Shown: positions 51,673-60,319, counted from the stretch's first letter. The stretch: 64,000 bases of DNA from Streptomyces antibioticus (GCF_001514065.1 NZ_KQ948422.1:1339939-1403938); one strand, 5' to 3'. The notes: generated by a model from the sequence alone, not told the origin. Made by a program: numbers and translations.

Positions 51673-52302
51673 TCAGTGACCCCGGGCGATCCACTCCTCC
51701 AGGTGCGGGGCCTCCGCCCCGATGGTCGTGGAGTCGCCGTGCCCGGTCAGGACCTTCGTCTCCGGCGGCAGTTCCAGCAGCCGGGCCCGGATCGAGTCGA
51801 TGATCGTCGGGAAGTGGCTGTACGACCGGCCCGTCGCCCCCGGTCCGCCGGCGAACAGCGTGTCGCCCGTGAAGACGGTGGCGAGCCCGGGGTCGTAGAG
51901 GCAGACCGCGCCGGGCGCGTGCCCGGGGGTGTGCAGGACCCGCAGGTCGGCGCCCGCGGCCTCGATGACCTGGCCGTCCTGGAGGTGGGCGTCGGGCTCG
52001 CGGTCGGGGTGGGTCTGCTTCCACAGCGGCAGGTCGTCGGGGTGCAGCCAGATGGTGGCGCCGGTGAGGTCGGCCAGTTCGGGCGCGGCGTCGATGTGGT
52101 CGTTGTGGGCGTGGGTGCACACGATCGCCGTCAGCCTGCGCTCGCCCACGGCTTCGGCGATCGCCCGGGCGTCGTGCGCGGCGTCGATGACGATGACCTC
52201 GTGGTCGTCGCCGACGATCCACACGTTGTTGTCGACGTCCCAGGTGCCGCCGTCCAAGCTGAACTGGCCGGAGGTGACGAGGCGTTCGATGCGGGCGGTC
52301 AT
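51673..52302 (-). CDS. Metallo-beta-lactamase-fold hydrolase paired with mycothiol dehydrogenase
   Basis: A 209-residue glyoxalase II-like hydrolase. The metal motif THAHNDHID (HxHxDH, near residue 65), TPGHAPGAVCLY and FTGDTLFAGGPG are intact. Its ATG overlaps the mycothiol dehydrogenase stop by 1 bp (TGATG), showing tight coupling. In mycothiol-dependent formaldehyde oxidation a thioester hydrolase is needed for S-formylmycothiol. I infer that role here from context. Confidence 0.88.
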   Translation of the reverse strand: MTARIERLVTSGQFSLDGGTWDVDNNVWIVGDDHEVIVIDAAHDARAIAEAVGERRLTAIVCTHAHNDHIDAAPELADLTGATIWLHPDDLPLWKQTHPDREPDAHLQDGQVIEAAGADLRVLHTPGHAPGAVCLYDPGLATVFTGDTLFAGGPGATGRSYSHFPTIIDSIRARLLELPPETKVLTGHGDSTTIGAEAPHLEEWIARGH

Positions 52303-53387
52303 CAGAACACCACCACCGAGCGCAGGACGTCGCCGTGGTGCATGCGCTCGAACGCCTTCTCCACGTCGGTGAGTTCGATGGTCTCGGTCACGAACGCCTC
52401 CAGGTCCAGGCGGCCTTGCAGATGCAGGTCGATCAGCATGGGGAAGTCGCGGCTGGGCAGGCAGTCGCCGTACCAGGAGGACTTCAGCGCGCCACCGCGG
52501 CCGAACACGTCCAGCAGCGGCAGTTCGAGCTTCATCTCCGGGGTGGGTACGCCGACGAGGACGACGGTGCCGGCGAGGTCGCGGGCGTAGAAGGCCTGCT
52601 GGTACGTCTCGGGGCGGCCGACCGCCTCGATGACGACGTCGGCGCCGAAGCCGCCGGTCAGTTCGCGGATCGCCTCCACCGGGTCCGTCTCGCGTGAGTT
52701 GACCGTGTGGGTGGCGCCCATGGTGCGGGCCTTCTCCAGCTTGCGGTCGTCGATGTCCACCGCGATGATCCGCGCCGCGCCCGCGAGGTTGGACCCGGCG
52801 ATCGCCGCGTCGCCGACGCCGCCGCAGCCGATGACCGCGACGGTGTCACCCCGGCCGACGTTGCCGGTGTTGATGGCGGCGCCGATGCCGGCCATCACTC
52901 CGCAGCCGAGCAACCCCGCGACCGCGGCCGAGACCGACGGGTCGACCTTGGTGCACTGTCCGGCGGCGACGAGGGTCTTCTCGGCGAACGCTCCGATGCC
53001 CAGGGCGGGCGACAGCTCGGTGCCGTCGGTGAGGGTCATCCTCTGCTTGGCGTTGTGGGTGTTGAAGCAGTACCAGGGGCGGCCGCGCAGACAGGCACGA
53101 CACTGCCCGCACACCGCACGCCAGTTGAGGATCACGAAGTCACCGGGGGCCACGTCGGTGACGCCCTCCCCGACCGATTCCACGACACCCGCGGCCTCGT
53201 GACCCAGCAGGAAGGGGAAGTCGTCACTGATGCCGCCCTGCTTGTAGTGCAGGTCGGTGTGGCACACGCCGCACGCCTGGATCTGCACCACGGCCTCGCC
53301 CGGTCCCGGGTCGGGCACCACGATCGTCTCCACCCGGACCGGCTCGTCCTTGCCCGGTGCGATCACGCCGCGTACTTCCTGCGCCAT
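52302..53387 (-). CDS. mscR: S-(hydroxymethyl)mycothiol dehydrogenase
   Basis: A 361-residue zinc-dependent class III-type alcohol dehydrogenase. Catalytic zinc ligands in [10 protein letters not shown] and [10 protein letters not shown], structural zinc Cys in [15 protein letters not shown], and the NAD loop [17 protein letters not shown]. The family oxidises the mycothiol-formaldehyde adduct (and S-nitrosomycothiol) in actinobacteria. GGAAGGG precedes the ATG. It forms an operon with the metallo-hydrolase downstream. A palindrome at 53438-53453 lies near the -10 region and may bind a TetR-type regulator encoded elsewhere. Confidence 0.92.
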   Translation of the reverse strand: MAQEVRGVIAPGKDEPVRVETIVVPDPGPGEAVVQIQACGVCHTDLHYKQGGISDDFPFLLGHEAAGVVESVGEGVTDVAPGDFVILNWRAVCGQCRACLRGRPWYCFNTHNAKQRMTLTDGTELSPALGIGAFAEKTLVAAGQCTKVDPSVSAAVAGLLGCGVMAGIGAAINTGNVGRGDTVAVIGCGGVGDAAIAGSNLAGAARIIAVDIDDRKLEKARTMGATHTVNSRETDPVEAIRELTGGFGADVVIEAVGRPETYQQAFYARDLAGTVVLVGVPTPEMKLELPLLDVFGRGGALKSSWYGDCLPSRDFPMLIDLHLQGRLDLEAFVTETIELTDVEKAFERMHHGDVLRSVVVF

Positions 53388-53437
53388 GGTGGTGAACCCT
53401 TCCTTCGGCCCTGTCCGTTCTCACTCCGACCCTACGG

Positions 53438-53453
53438 GTAACCGATCAGTAAC
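53438..53453. promoter_or_regulatory. TetR-type operator candidate upstream of mscR
   Basis: ACCGATCAGT (53441-53450), palindromic at 8 of 10 positions around GATC, is flanked by GTA and AAC. It lies about 55 bp upstream of the mscR start and next to a TAGGGT -10-like element (minus strand). Confidence 0.4.
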
Positions 53454-53478
53454 GGCACGGGAGCGGAGTCGTCCGGGC

Positions 53479-54060
53479 TCAGGTCAGGAAGTCCCGTACG
53501 GCCCGGCCGAGCGCCGGCTCGTCGCGGGTGTCCGCCGCGCCCAGGACCAGCAGCCGGTGCGGTACATGGACCAAGGTCGCGGCGACGTGCCCCGCCGAGA
53601 TCCCCGGCCGGCCCGGTTCGACCAGGACGACGTCCGCGCGGTCGGCGGCGAGGGCGGCCGTCCGCAGGCCGATCTCGTCGAAGGGACGGACGGTGGTCGC
53701 GTAGAGGACGGTCACGTCCAGCCCGGCGGTGGCGCGCAGCACCGGGTCGAGCGTGGGGCCGAACGCGAGGACCACGCCGCCGAGCCCTTCCCGTACGCGC
53801 TCGAAGCCTTCCGCGCCGCCGCGCGGTTCGGCGTTGGACTCGGCGGGGACGTGCACGTACGCCCGATCCCCGGCCCGCACCGCGCCCCGTACGGCCCTGC
53901 GCACCTCGTCGGGGTGCCCGGGCACATGCACGGTCCAACCGGGGGTGGCCGCGAACCGGGTCAGTTCGTCGTCGGCGCCGTAGCCCAGGAGGAGGGTGCC
54001 ACGGCCGGGGCCGTCCTGCGGGAGGGACTCGGCGGCGGCGAGGAGCGTGTCGGACTGCAT
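53479..54060 (-). CDS. Orphan transketolase C-terminal-domain-like protein
   Basis: A 193-residue protein. Its last ~90 residues (LDVTVLYATTVRPFDEIGLRTAALAADRADVVLVEPG) match the transketolase C-terminal domain, and the first half resembles a degenerate pyrimidine-binding domain. There is no TPP pyrophosphate-binding domain and no partner subunit nearby, so catalysis alone seems unlikely. Divergent, across 256 bp, from the isopentenyltransferase gene. In the Rhodococcus fascians fas locus, transketolase/pyruvate-dehydrogenase-like subunits sit beside the isopentenyltransferase, so the neighbourhood is suggestive. Confidence 0.7.
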   Translation of the reverse strand: MQSDTLLAAAESLPQDGPGRGTLLLGYGADDELTRFAATPGWTVHVPGHPDEVRRAVRGAVRAGDRAYVHVPAESNAEPRGGAEGFERVREGLGGVVLAFGPTLDPVLRATAGLDVTVLYATTVRPFDEIGLRTAALAADRADVVLVEPGRPGISAGHVAATLVHVPHRLLVLGAADTRDEPALGRAVRDFLT

Positions 54061-54078
54061 GGGATGGCCTCCGGGTGA

Positions 54079-54106
54079 GGATTTCTTGTAAAGGCGTCAA
54101 GAATCC
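54079..54106. promoter_or_regulatory. Inverted repeat in the divergent region of the isopentenyltransferase locus
   Basis: GGATTTCTTG (54079-54088) and CAAGAATCC (54098-54106) form a 9-bp arm with one extra T and a 9-nt spacer, 19-46 bp upstream of the transketolase-like gene. The whole 54061-54316 interval is AT-richer than its surroundings and carries further GGATC/GGATTC motifs (about 54125, 54142). Confidence 0.45.
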
Positions 54107-54316
54107 GTTAGGAAACGACTCGACGGATCCTCATAGGGTTCTGGATTCCCTTCGTCCGGGCCATTCACCCGGCCTAATTCAACCTTTAACAAGCCCACAG
54201 GAATGTGGCTTTCTCTTTGCCCGGTCCAGATGTCTGCCTGGTTCTTCGCCGTCTCCTTTCGCGCTTAGGTGGACGCCGACTCTCCCCGCAGACGGAGTGG
54301 AAGGGGACATCCCGTC

Positions 54317-55087
54317 ATGCTCGACAGCCATCCGCGTTCCGCAGCACGTCCGTGCGTCCGCCTCATCGCCGGGCCGACCGGTGTCGGCAAGAGCGCGGCG
54401 GCCACCGCGCTGGCCCGGGAGACCGGCGCCCCGGTCGTGGTCGCCGACCGGTTACAGTGCTTCACCGACCTGGCCACCACCAGCGCCCGCGCGGGCGCCG
54501 ACGTACCGGGAGTGCGCCGCCACTGGCTCGGGGACCGCACCTTCGCCGACGGCGACCTGTGTGCCGTGGCGGCCACGGATGCGCTGGTCGCACTGGTGGA
54601 GCGGCTCGGCCACCGGCACCGGCTGGTGATCGTCGAGGGTGGTTCGATCTCGCTGCTGCGCGAGCTCGCCACCCGGCGGACCGCACTGGACTGGCACCTG
54701 ACGGTCCAGTTGCTCGCGCCGCCCGACCGGGCCGTGTACGTCGCGAACCTCACCCACCGGGCCCACGAGATGCTCGCCCCGGACCCGCCCGGCCGCAGCC
54801 TCCTCGACGAACTCGCCGCACTCTGGCGCGAGCCCCGGCAGCGGTGGCTCGCGGCTTCCGTCAACGGCTTCGAGGCGGTCCTCGAATGCTGCGCCAAGTA
54901 CGGAATCGACGTGCCGACCCTCGGCGAACAGCCGGTTTCCGCGCACGTTCTGGACCGCATGGCCACCCTGATCGCCGAACGGCATGCCGAACACGGATTT
55001 CTCCAGCACCGGGTGTTCTCCGAAATTTTCGACGCCCGAATAATGGATTCCGGATCAGACGCCACGGCAGTGGAGAGTGCGGCATGA
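54317..55087 (+). CDS. Adenylate dimethylallyltransferase (tmr/FasD-type cytokinin synthase)
   Basis: A 256-residue P-loop isopentenyltransferase. Walker A GPTGVGKS is at residues 19-26. The family strings ADRLQCFTDLATTS, RHWLGDR, VIVEGGSISLLRE and LDELAALWREPRQRWLAASVNGFEAVL parallel the Agrobacterium Tmr/Ipt and Rhodococcus FasD proteins. It lacks the extra tRNA-binding length of MiaA. Expected reaction: AMP plus dimethylallyl (or hydroxymethylbutenyl) diphosphate to a cytokinin nucleotide. AAGGGG lies 10 nt before the ATG at 54317. A GTG at 54269 could add 16 residues. Leu46 is encoded by TTA (54452-54454), implying bldA dependence. Codons near the 3' end (CGA, ATA, ATT) are less biased than in neighbours. 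It overlaps the next gene by ATGA. Confidence 0.88.
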   Translation: MLDSHPRSAARPCVRLIAGPTGVGKSAAATALARETGAPVVVADRLQCFTDLATTSARAGADVPGVRRHWLGDRTFADGDLCAVAATDALVALVERLGHRHRLVIVEGGSISLLRELATRRTALDWHLTVQLLAPPDRAVYVANLTHRAHEMLAPDPPGRSLLDELAALWREPRQRWLAASVNGFEAVLECCAKYGIDVPTLGEQPVSAHVLDRMATLIAERHAEHGFLQHRVFSEIFDARIMDSGSDATAVESAA

Positions 55088-56409
55088 ATACGATCCGCAC
55101 GGACCGGGCATTCGCCGCGCACGATTTCGGCCACATCGTCGAGTCCCGGCCGCTCGACGTCCTTTCGCCGCGCTCCGGTTCCGAGGTCCAGGGCCTGGTC
55201 GCCTTCGCGGACCGGCACCGGCTGCCGGTCACGGCCCGCGGCCGCGGACTCGCCCCGTTCGGGCAGGGCCAGGCCGACGGCGGTTACGTCGTCGACATGG
55301 GCGCCCTGAACGAAGTGCGCTGCGTGCCGGGCGAGCGGACGCTGGTCGCCGGGGCGGGCGCGACCTGGGGTGACGTCGTGCGCACCGCGCTGGCCGCAGG
55401 CCTCGTACCCCCCGTCCTGCCCGACCATCTCGGCGCCAGCGTCGGCGGGGTGCTCAGCACCGGCGGCTTCGGCGCCTCCAGTCACCGGTGCGGGCTCGTC
55501 GCCGACTGGGTACGGGAGGTGGAGGTGGTCACCGGCACCGGTGAGCGGCTCGTCTGCTCGGCCGAACGGCACCCGGACCTCTTCCGGGCGGTCCTGGCGG
55601 GGCTCGGCCAGTGCGCGCTGATCCTGCGGGCCGTGCTGCGTCTGGTGCCCGCGCCCGAGCGGGTCCGGCGCTACCGGCTCTACCACGACGATCCCGGCCC
55701 GTACTTCGCCGACCAGCGGCGTATCGCACGCGACAGCCGGTTCACCCATGTCGAGGGCCGGGCCCGCCCGGCCCTCGGCGGCGGCTGGCGCTACATGATC
55801 GAAGCGGTCGCCCCGCACGACGGCGAACTCCCCTGTGCCGACGACCTGTTGATCGGCGACCTCGGCCACGACCGGGACACCCAGGAGATCGAGGATCTGT
55901 CGTACGCCGAGTACCTCCACCGCCTGGACCGCGACGAACGGCTGCTGCGCGCCACCGGCGAGTGGGACCGCCCGCACCCGTGGCTCGGCCTGCTGCTCCC
56001 CGAGGAGGTGGCCGCAGCCTACGTCCCGGGTGCCCTCACCGAGCCCGCGCAGCAGGGGCTGCGCACCTGCGGCGTGGTGCAGCTGCGCCCGCTGAACGGC
56101 CGTACACTGCGCGCGCCGATGCTGCGCAGGCCGGCCGGTGAACTCCTGTGCCTGCTCTCCGTGATGCGCACCGCGCCGCCCGCGGCCCCGGACACGGTCC
56201 GCCGCATGGTCGCCGCCAATCGCGCACTGTACGAGCGGGCCCGAGCCGTCGGCGGGGTCCTGCACCCCATGAGCGCGCTGGCGATGAGGCCCGAGGACTG
56301 GCGCGGCCACTTCGGCCCCGGCTGGGCGGACCTCGTGCACGCCAAGGAGCGCTACGACCCGCACGCCATCCTGACCAGGGGGTACGGGCTGTGGGCGGGA
56401 GTGCGGTGA
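55084..56409 (+). CDS. Cytokinin dehydrogenase-like FAD-dependent oxidoreductase lacking the flavin-linking His
   Basis: A 441-residue VAO/PCMH-fold flavoprotein. The order of motifs follows cytokinin oxidases: ARGRG near residue 51, VLPDHLGASVGGVLSTGGFGASSHRCG near 115 (keeping the catalytic-type Asp), LFRAVLAGLGQCALILRAVL near 165, FTHVEG near 217 and the C-terminal HFGPGWADLVHAKERYDPHAILTRGYGLW. In plant CKX the His of GRGHS holds FAD covalently. Here that position is Leu56 (GRGLAPFGQG), so FAD is probably non-covalent. GGAGAG is 6 nt before the ATG. Translationally coupled to the isopentenyltransferase, so it likely acts on the same N6-prenyl adenine or modifies it. Confidence 0.82.
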   Translation: MNTIRTDRAFAAHDFGHIVESRPLDVLSPRSGSEVQGLVAFADRHRLPVTARGRGLAPFGQGQADGGYVVDMGALNEVRCVPGERTLVAGAGATWGDVVRTALAAGLVPPVLPDHLGASVGGVLSTGGFGASSHRCGLVADWVREVEVVTGTGERLVCSAERHPDLFRAVLAGLGQCALILRAVLRLVPAPERVRRYRLYHDDPGPYFADQRRIARDSRFTHVEGRARPALGGGWRYMIEAVAPHDGELPCADDLLIGDLGHDRDTQEIEDLSYAEYLHRLDRDERLLRATGEWDRPHPWLGLLLPEEVAAAYVPGALTEPAQQGLRTCGVVQLRPLNGRTLRAPMLRRPAGELLCLLSVMRTAPPAAPDTVRRMVAANRALYERARAVGGVLHPMSALAMRPEDWRGHFGPGWADLVHAKERYDPHAILTRGYGLWAGVR

Positions 56410-56477
56410 CCGTCCGGCCGTCCTGGGCGCGGCGGCCGACGTAGCCTGAATGCTCCGCCCGACTCCGAGGGAGCGCC

Positions 56478-58232
56478 GTGAGCATCGCAGAGCCCGAACA
56501 GGCCACGCCCACCTGGCGGTTGCTGCTGGGATACGTCCGGCCGCATCGGTGGGCGCTGCTGCTGGGCGCCGTGCTCTCGCTGGTGACGGGGGCCACCGGA
56601 CTGTTGCTGCCGCTCGTGGCAAGGGAGTTGATCGACGACCTGTCCCACGACCGCACCGTCACGGGCGCGTTGCTCGTGATGTCGGCCCTGGTGGTGGGCA
56701 ACGCGGCGCTGGGGGCGCTGGGTTCGTACGTGTTGCGCCGGACCGCCGAGTCGGTGGTGCTGGGCGCGCGGCGCGCTCTGTCGTCGTACTTGCTGCGCCT
56801 GCGCATCACGGCCGTGGACCGCACCGAGCCCGGCGACCTGATGGCGCGCATCACCTCGGACACGACGCTGCTGCGCGAGGTCACCACCGACTCCCTCGTC
56901 GGCCTCGGCACGGGCGGGCTGACGCTCGTCGCCACGATCGTGATGATGGGCCTGGTGGATCCTGTCCTGTTGGGCGTCACGCTGGCCGTCATCGCCGCCG
57001 CGGGCACGGTCCTCGGCGTGATCGTGCCGCGCATCAACCGGGCCAGCCGGCAGGCGCAGGACGCGGTCGGGGTGATGGGCGCCTCGCTGGAGCGGATCCT
57101 CGGCGCGCTGCGCACGGTGAAGGCGTCGGGCGCGGAGCACCGGGAGGAGCGCACGCTGCACGAGGCCGCCGAGGAGTCCTGGCGGCAGAGCGTGCGCGCC
57201 GCCAAGTGGTCGGCGGCGGCGGGCAATACGGCCGGACTCGCGATGCAGATCGCGTTCATCACGGTGCTCGCGGTCGGCGGGGCCCGGGTGGCGACCGACG
57301 CGATCGACGTGGGCACGCTGGTGGCGTTCCTGCTGTACGTCTTCTATCTGATGTCCCCGATCCAGCAGGTCGTCGGCGCGATCACGCAGTACCAGACGGG
57401 TGCCGCCGCCCTGGCCCGTATCCAGGAGGCGCTGCGACTGCCCGCCGAACCGGCCGACCTGCCCGCCCCGTTGCCCGCGCCGGGCGCGGAACCGGCCACG
57501 CTGGCCTTCACGGACGTCCGCTTCCGCTACGCCGACGACCTGCCGTACGTCCACCACGGCGTGACGTTCTCGGTGCCGGCCCAGGGCATGACGGCGTTCG
57601 TCGGCCCGTCCGGCGCCGGCAAGACCACGGTGTTCTCACTGATCGAGCGCTTCTACGACCCCGAGTCGGGCACCATCACCCTGGACGGCCGCGACCTCGC
57701 CGACTGGCCGCTGCCGCAACTGCGTTCGGCGATCGGGTACGTCGAGCAGGACGCGCCCGTCCTGTCGGGCTCGCTGCGGGACAACCTGCTGCTGGGCAAC
57801 CCGGAGGCGACCGAGGACGCCCTGACCCGCGTGCTGAAGACGACCCGGCTGGACGGTCTGGTGGCCCGGCTGCCCCGCGGCCTGGACACACTGGTGGGAC
57901 ACCGCGGCACCAAGCTCTCCGGCGGCGAACGCCAACGCGTCGCCATCGCCCGCGCGTTGCTCCGCCGCCCCCGTCTGCTGCTCCTGGACGAGGCGACCTC
58001 GCAGCTGGACGCGGTCAACGAGGCGGCGCTGCGTGACACGGTCGCGGACGTGGCCCGTACGACCACCGTCCTCGTCGTCGCACACCGGCTGTCGACGGTC
58101 ACCATGGCCGACCGGATCGTGGTGATGGACGCGGGCCGGGTGCGCGCGATGGGCACGCACCGCGAACTCGTGGCGTCCGATCCGCTGTACGCGGAGCTGG
58201 CGGCGACCCAGTTCCTGGCCACGGCGGGGTGA
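56478..58232 (+). CDS. ABC transporter half-molecule, exporter type (TMD-NBD)
   Basis: A 584-residue type IV ABC exporter. The six-helix membrane domain covers ~1-320 ([17 protein letters not shown] loop). The nucleotide-binding domain has Walker [10 protein letters not shown] (~380), signature LSGGERQR (~483), Walker [13 protein letters not shown] and H-loop AHRLS. A homodimer is expected because no partner is adjacent. GTG with GAGGGAG upstream. It starts 68 bp after the cytokinin-dehydrogenase-like gene on the same strand, so it could export a product of that pair. That is positional inference only. Confidence 0.92.
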   Translation: MSIAEPEQATPTWRLLLGYVRPHRWALLLGAVLSLVTGATGLLLPLVARELIDDLSHDRTVTGALLVMSALVVGNAALGALGSYVLRRTAESVVLGARRALSSYLLRLRITAVDRTEPGDLMARITSDTTLLREVTTDSLVGLGTGGLTLVATIVMMGLVDPVLLGVTLAVIAAAGTVLGVIVPRINRASRQAQDAVGVMGASLERILGALRTVKASGAEHREERTLHEAAEESWRQSVRAAKWSAAAGNTAGLAMQIAFITVLAVGGARVATDAIDVGTLVAFLLYVFYLMSPIQQVVGAITQYQTGAAALARIQEALRLPAEPADLPAPLPAPGAEPATLAFTDVRFRYADDLPYVHHGVTFSVPAQGMTAFVGPSGAGKTTVFSLIERFYDPESGTITLDGRDLADWPLPQLRSAIGYVEQDAPVLSGSLRDNLLLGNPEATEDALTRVLKTTRLDGLVARLPRGLDTLVGHRGTKLSGGERQRVAIARALLRRPRLLLLDEATSQLDAVNEAALRDTVADVARTTTVLVVAHRLSTVTMADRIVVMDAGRVRAMGTHRELVASDPLYAELAATQFLATAG

Positions 58233-58241
58233 ACGCCGGGC

Positions 58242-58670
58242 TCAGGGACGGTGGTGGCGCTTCCGCAGCAGGGCACGCACCGACTTCGACCCGGCGATGC
58301 CGATCAGCATGCCCGCGACCGGGAGCGCGAAGTCGACCCAGGGGTCGCGGATGGGCTTGTAGACGGCCGTACCGTCCTTGATCTCGATGTAGCCGAGGGG
58401 CCTGGCGTCGACACCGCCTCCCCCGCCACCTCCCTCCCCGCTCCGCGTGGCGCCGCTCTCGTGCCCCGCACCGCCGCCGAAACCGAAGCTGACCTGGGCG
58501 ACGGGGACGACGGTGACGCCGTCCCCGGTGATCGGCTCGCCGTACACGGCACTGACGGTGGCCTTGCCGCCGAGCTTCTCGGCGAGGCGTTCCAGCAGGG
58601 TGGTGGAGGCATGGACGGCGCCGAGTTCGGTCAACGGCGTGGACGCGGGGGTCTCTTGGGAGGCGGTCAC
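58242..58670 (-). CDS. GerW/YtfJ-family spore protein
   Basis: A 142-residue protein. The GerW core, LLERLAEKLGGKATVSAVYGEPITGDGVTVVPVAQVSFGFGGGAG, is followed by a Gly-rich loop with seven consecutive Gly and a beta/hydrophobic tail (PLGYIEIKDGTAVYKPIRDP … LPVAGMLIGIAG). Homologues in Bacillus act in spore germination. Streptomyces carry several of unknown role. Ends 10 bp from the convergent ABC gene. Confidence 0.85.
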   Translation of the reverse strand: MTASQETPASTPLTELGAVHASTTLLERLAEKLGGKATVSAVYGEPITGDGVTVVPVAQVSFGFGGGAGHESGATRSGEGGGGGGGVDARPLGYIEIKDGTAVYKPIRDPWVDFALPVAGMLIGIAGSKSVRALLRKRHHRP

Positions 58671-58778
58671 CGCCTCACCGTAAGCCGGAGGCCACCCCTC
58701 CGGCAGCGGATTCAGGGACCTGCGTCCCTGGCCGCGGCCCGGCTTCCCTGTCCTGGACGCCGGGCCGGGGCAGAGCCG

Positions 58779-60239
58779 CTAGAAGGGGTAGTGCGCCTGC
58801 TGGGTGGCGATGGTCACCCAGCGGGTGTTGGAGAAGGCCTCGATGCCCCAGCGGCCCCCGAAGCGGCCGTACCCGGAGGCCTTGAAGCCGCCGAAGGGGG
58901 CCTGCGGCTCGTCGGCCACCGACTGGTCGTTGATGTGCACGATGCCGGTGCGGATCCGGCGCGCGACGGCCAGGCCATGGGTGGCGTTCTCGGTGATGAT
59001 GCCGCAGGTCAGACCGTTGTCGGTGTCGTTGGCGACGGCCACGGCGGTGGCGTCGTCGGCGAACGTCTCCACCACGCACACCGGCCCGAACGCCTCGGCG
59101 TGATAGAGCTCGGCGTCCTTCGGCACGTCCGTGAGCACGGTCGCCGGGTGGACCGCGCCGTCCGGCTGTCCGCCACCGGTGAGGACCTTGGCGCCCTTGG
59201 CGACCGCGTCCTCGACCAGCCCGGCCACCCGCTGCGCGGCGGAGGCGGCGACCAGCGGGCCGACGACGGTGTGCGGGTGGGTGGGGTCCCCGGCCTGGAG
59301 GGAGGCGGCCTTGGCGGTGAACTTCCGGGTGAACTCCTCGGCCAGGGACTCGTGGACGAGGATGCGGTCGCCGGACATGCAGATCTGGCCGGAGTTCATG
59401 AACACGCTGAAGGTGACGGCGTCGACGGCGTAGTCCACGTCCGCGTCGGCCAGCACGATCACCGCGTTCTTGCCGCCCAACTCCAGGACGGCGGGCTTGA
59501 GATGACGTGCCGCATGCTCGCCGATGATGCGGCCCACGTTGGTGGAGCCGGTGAAGTTCACGGCCCGTACCCGCTCGTCGGCGATCAGCGCCTCGGCGAT
59601 CTCGGCGGCGTCCGCCGGGTCGTTGGTGATCACGTTCAGTACGCCGTCCGGCAGCCCGGCCTCGCGCAGCACGTCGGCCACGAACAGGCCGCAGGCCAGC
59701 GGCGCGTCCTCGCTCGCCTTGACGACGACCGTGTTGCCCGCGGCCAACGGCGCCGCGACCGCCCGTACACCGAGGATGACCGGCGCGTTCCACGGCGCGA
59801 ACGCGGCGACCACGCCCACCGGTTCACGGACCGCGAGGCCGAGCGCGCCCTGCTCCTGCGCGGTGAGCACCTCGCCGCGCGGGGCCGTCACGGCGGCCGC
59901 CGCCTCGCGCAGCATGTTGGCGGCGAGCGCCACGTTGAAGTACGCCCACGGCCGGGTGCCGCCGGCCTCGCCCGCCATGAGCTCGGCGACCTGGTCGCCC
60001 TTGCCCTCCAGCAGGTCGGCCGCCTTCAGCAGGATCGCGCGCCGGGCGAAGGGGGCCAGCGCCGCCCACTCCTCGAACGCCGCGTCGGCCGCGTCCACGG
60101 CCCGCCGCACGTCCTCGGGGCCCGCCGCCGCGACGGTCGCATACACCTCCCCCGTGTAGGGGTTGAGGTCCACGGCCGTCCGGCCGGAGGCGGCGGGCTC
60201 GTCCTTGCCGCCGATGAGGAGTTCGCGGGTGATGGGCAT
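58779..60239 (-). CDS. NAD(P)-dependent aldehyde dehydrogenase (aromatic-aldehyde type)
   Basis: A 486-residue ALDH. FAPWNAPVILGVRAVAAPLAAGN (nucleotide-binding approach), VLELGGKNAVIVLADAD (catalytic Glu), NSGQICMSGDRILVHES (catalytic Cys) and FGGFKASGYGRFGG near the end. The overall pattern resembles salicylaldehyde/vanillin dehydrogenases. AGAGG lies 8 nt before the ATG at 60239. A GTG at 60263 has none. Preceded by a perfect 8-bp-arm palindrome 59 bp upstream, indicating repression by an unlinked regulator. Confidence 0.92.
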   Translation of the reverse strand: MPITRELLIGGKDEPAASGRTAVDLNPYTGEVYATVAAAGPEDVRRAVDAADAAFEEWAALAPFARRAILLKAADLLEGKGDQVAELMAGEAGGTRPWAYFNVALAANMLREAAAAVTAPRGEVLTAQEQGALGLAVREPVGVVAAFAPWNAPVILGVRAVAAPLAAGNTVVVKASEDAPLACGLFVADVLREAGLPDGVLNVITNDPADAAEIAEALIADERVRAVNFTGSTNVGRIIGEHAARHLKPAVLELGGKNAVIVLADADVDYAVDAVTFSVFMNSGQICMSGDRILVHESLAEEFTRKFTAKAASLQAGDPTHPHTVVGPLVAASAAQRVAGLVEDAVAKGAKVLTGGGQPDGAVHPATVLTDVPKDAELYHAEAFGPVCVVETFADDATAVAVANDTDNGLTCGIITENATHGLAVARRIRTGIVHINDQSVADEPQAPFGGFKASGYGRFGGRWGIEAFSNTRWVTIATQQAHYPF

Positions 60240-60297
60240 GATGCGGACCTCTTCGTTCGCCACGACAAAATGTGTGTACTACGGAGAAAACGTTCGC

Positions 60298-60319
60298 CAA
60301 GTGAAGCAAGATTCACTTG
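60298..60319. promoter_or_regulatory. Perfect palindromic operator upstream of the aldehyde dehydrogenase
   Basis: Half-sites CAAGTGAA (60298-60305) and TTCACTTG (60312-60319) with 6-bp spacer GCAAGA. It stands in a locally AT-rich stretch (60265-60325), about 60 bp before the ALDH start. Confidence 0.65.

Noticed and set aside
53479-54060. Transketolase-like gene considered as a frameshifted remnant of a full transketolase
   Set aside because: The frame is intact with a proper ATG, and neighbouring DNA contains no TPP-binding domain in any frame. It is better treated as a stand-alone small protein.
54317-55087. Isopentenyltransferase considered as tRNA prenyltransferase MiaA
   Set aside because: Too short (256 versus about 310 residues). 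Sequence strings follow the Tmr/FasD type, and the gene is not in the usual miaA context.
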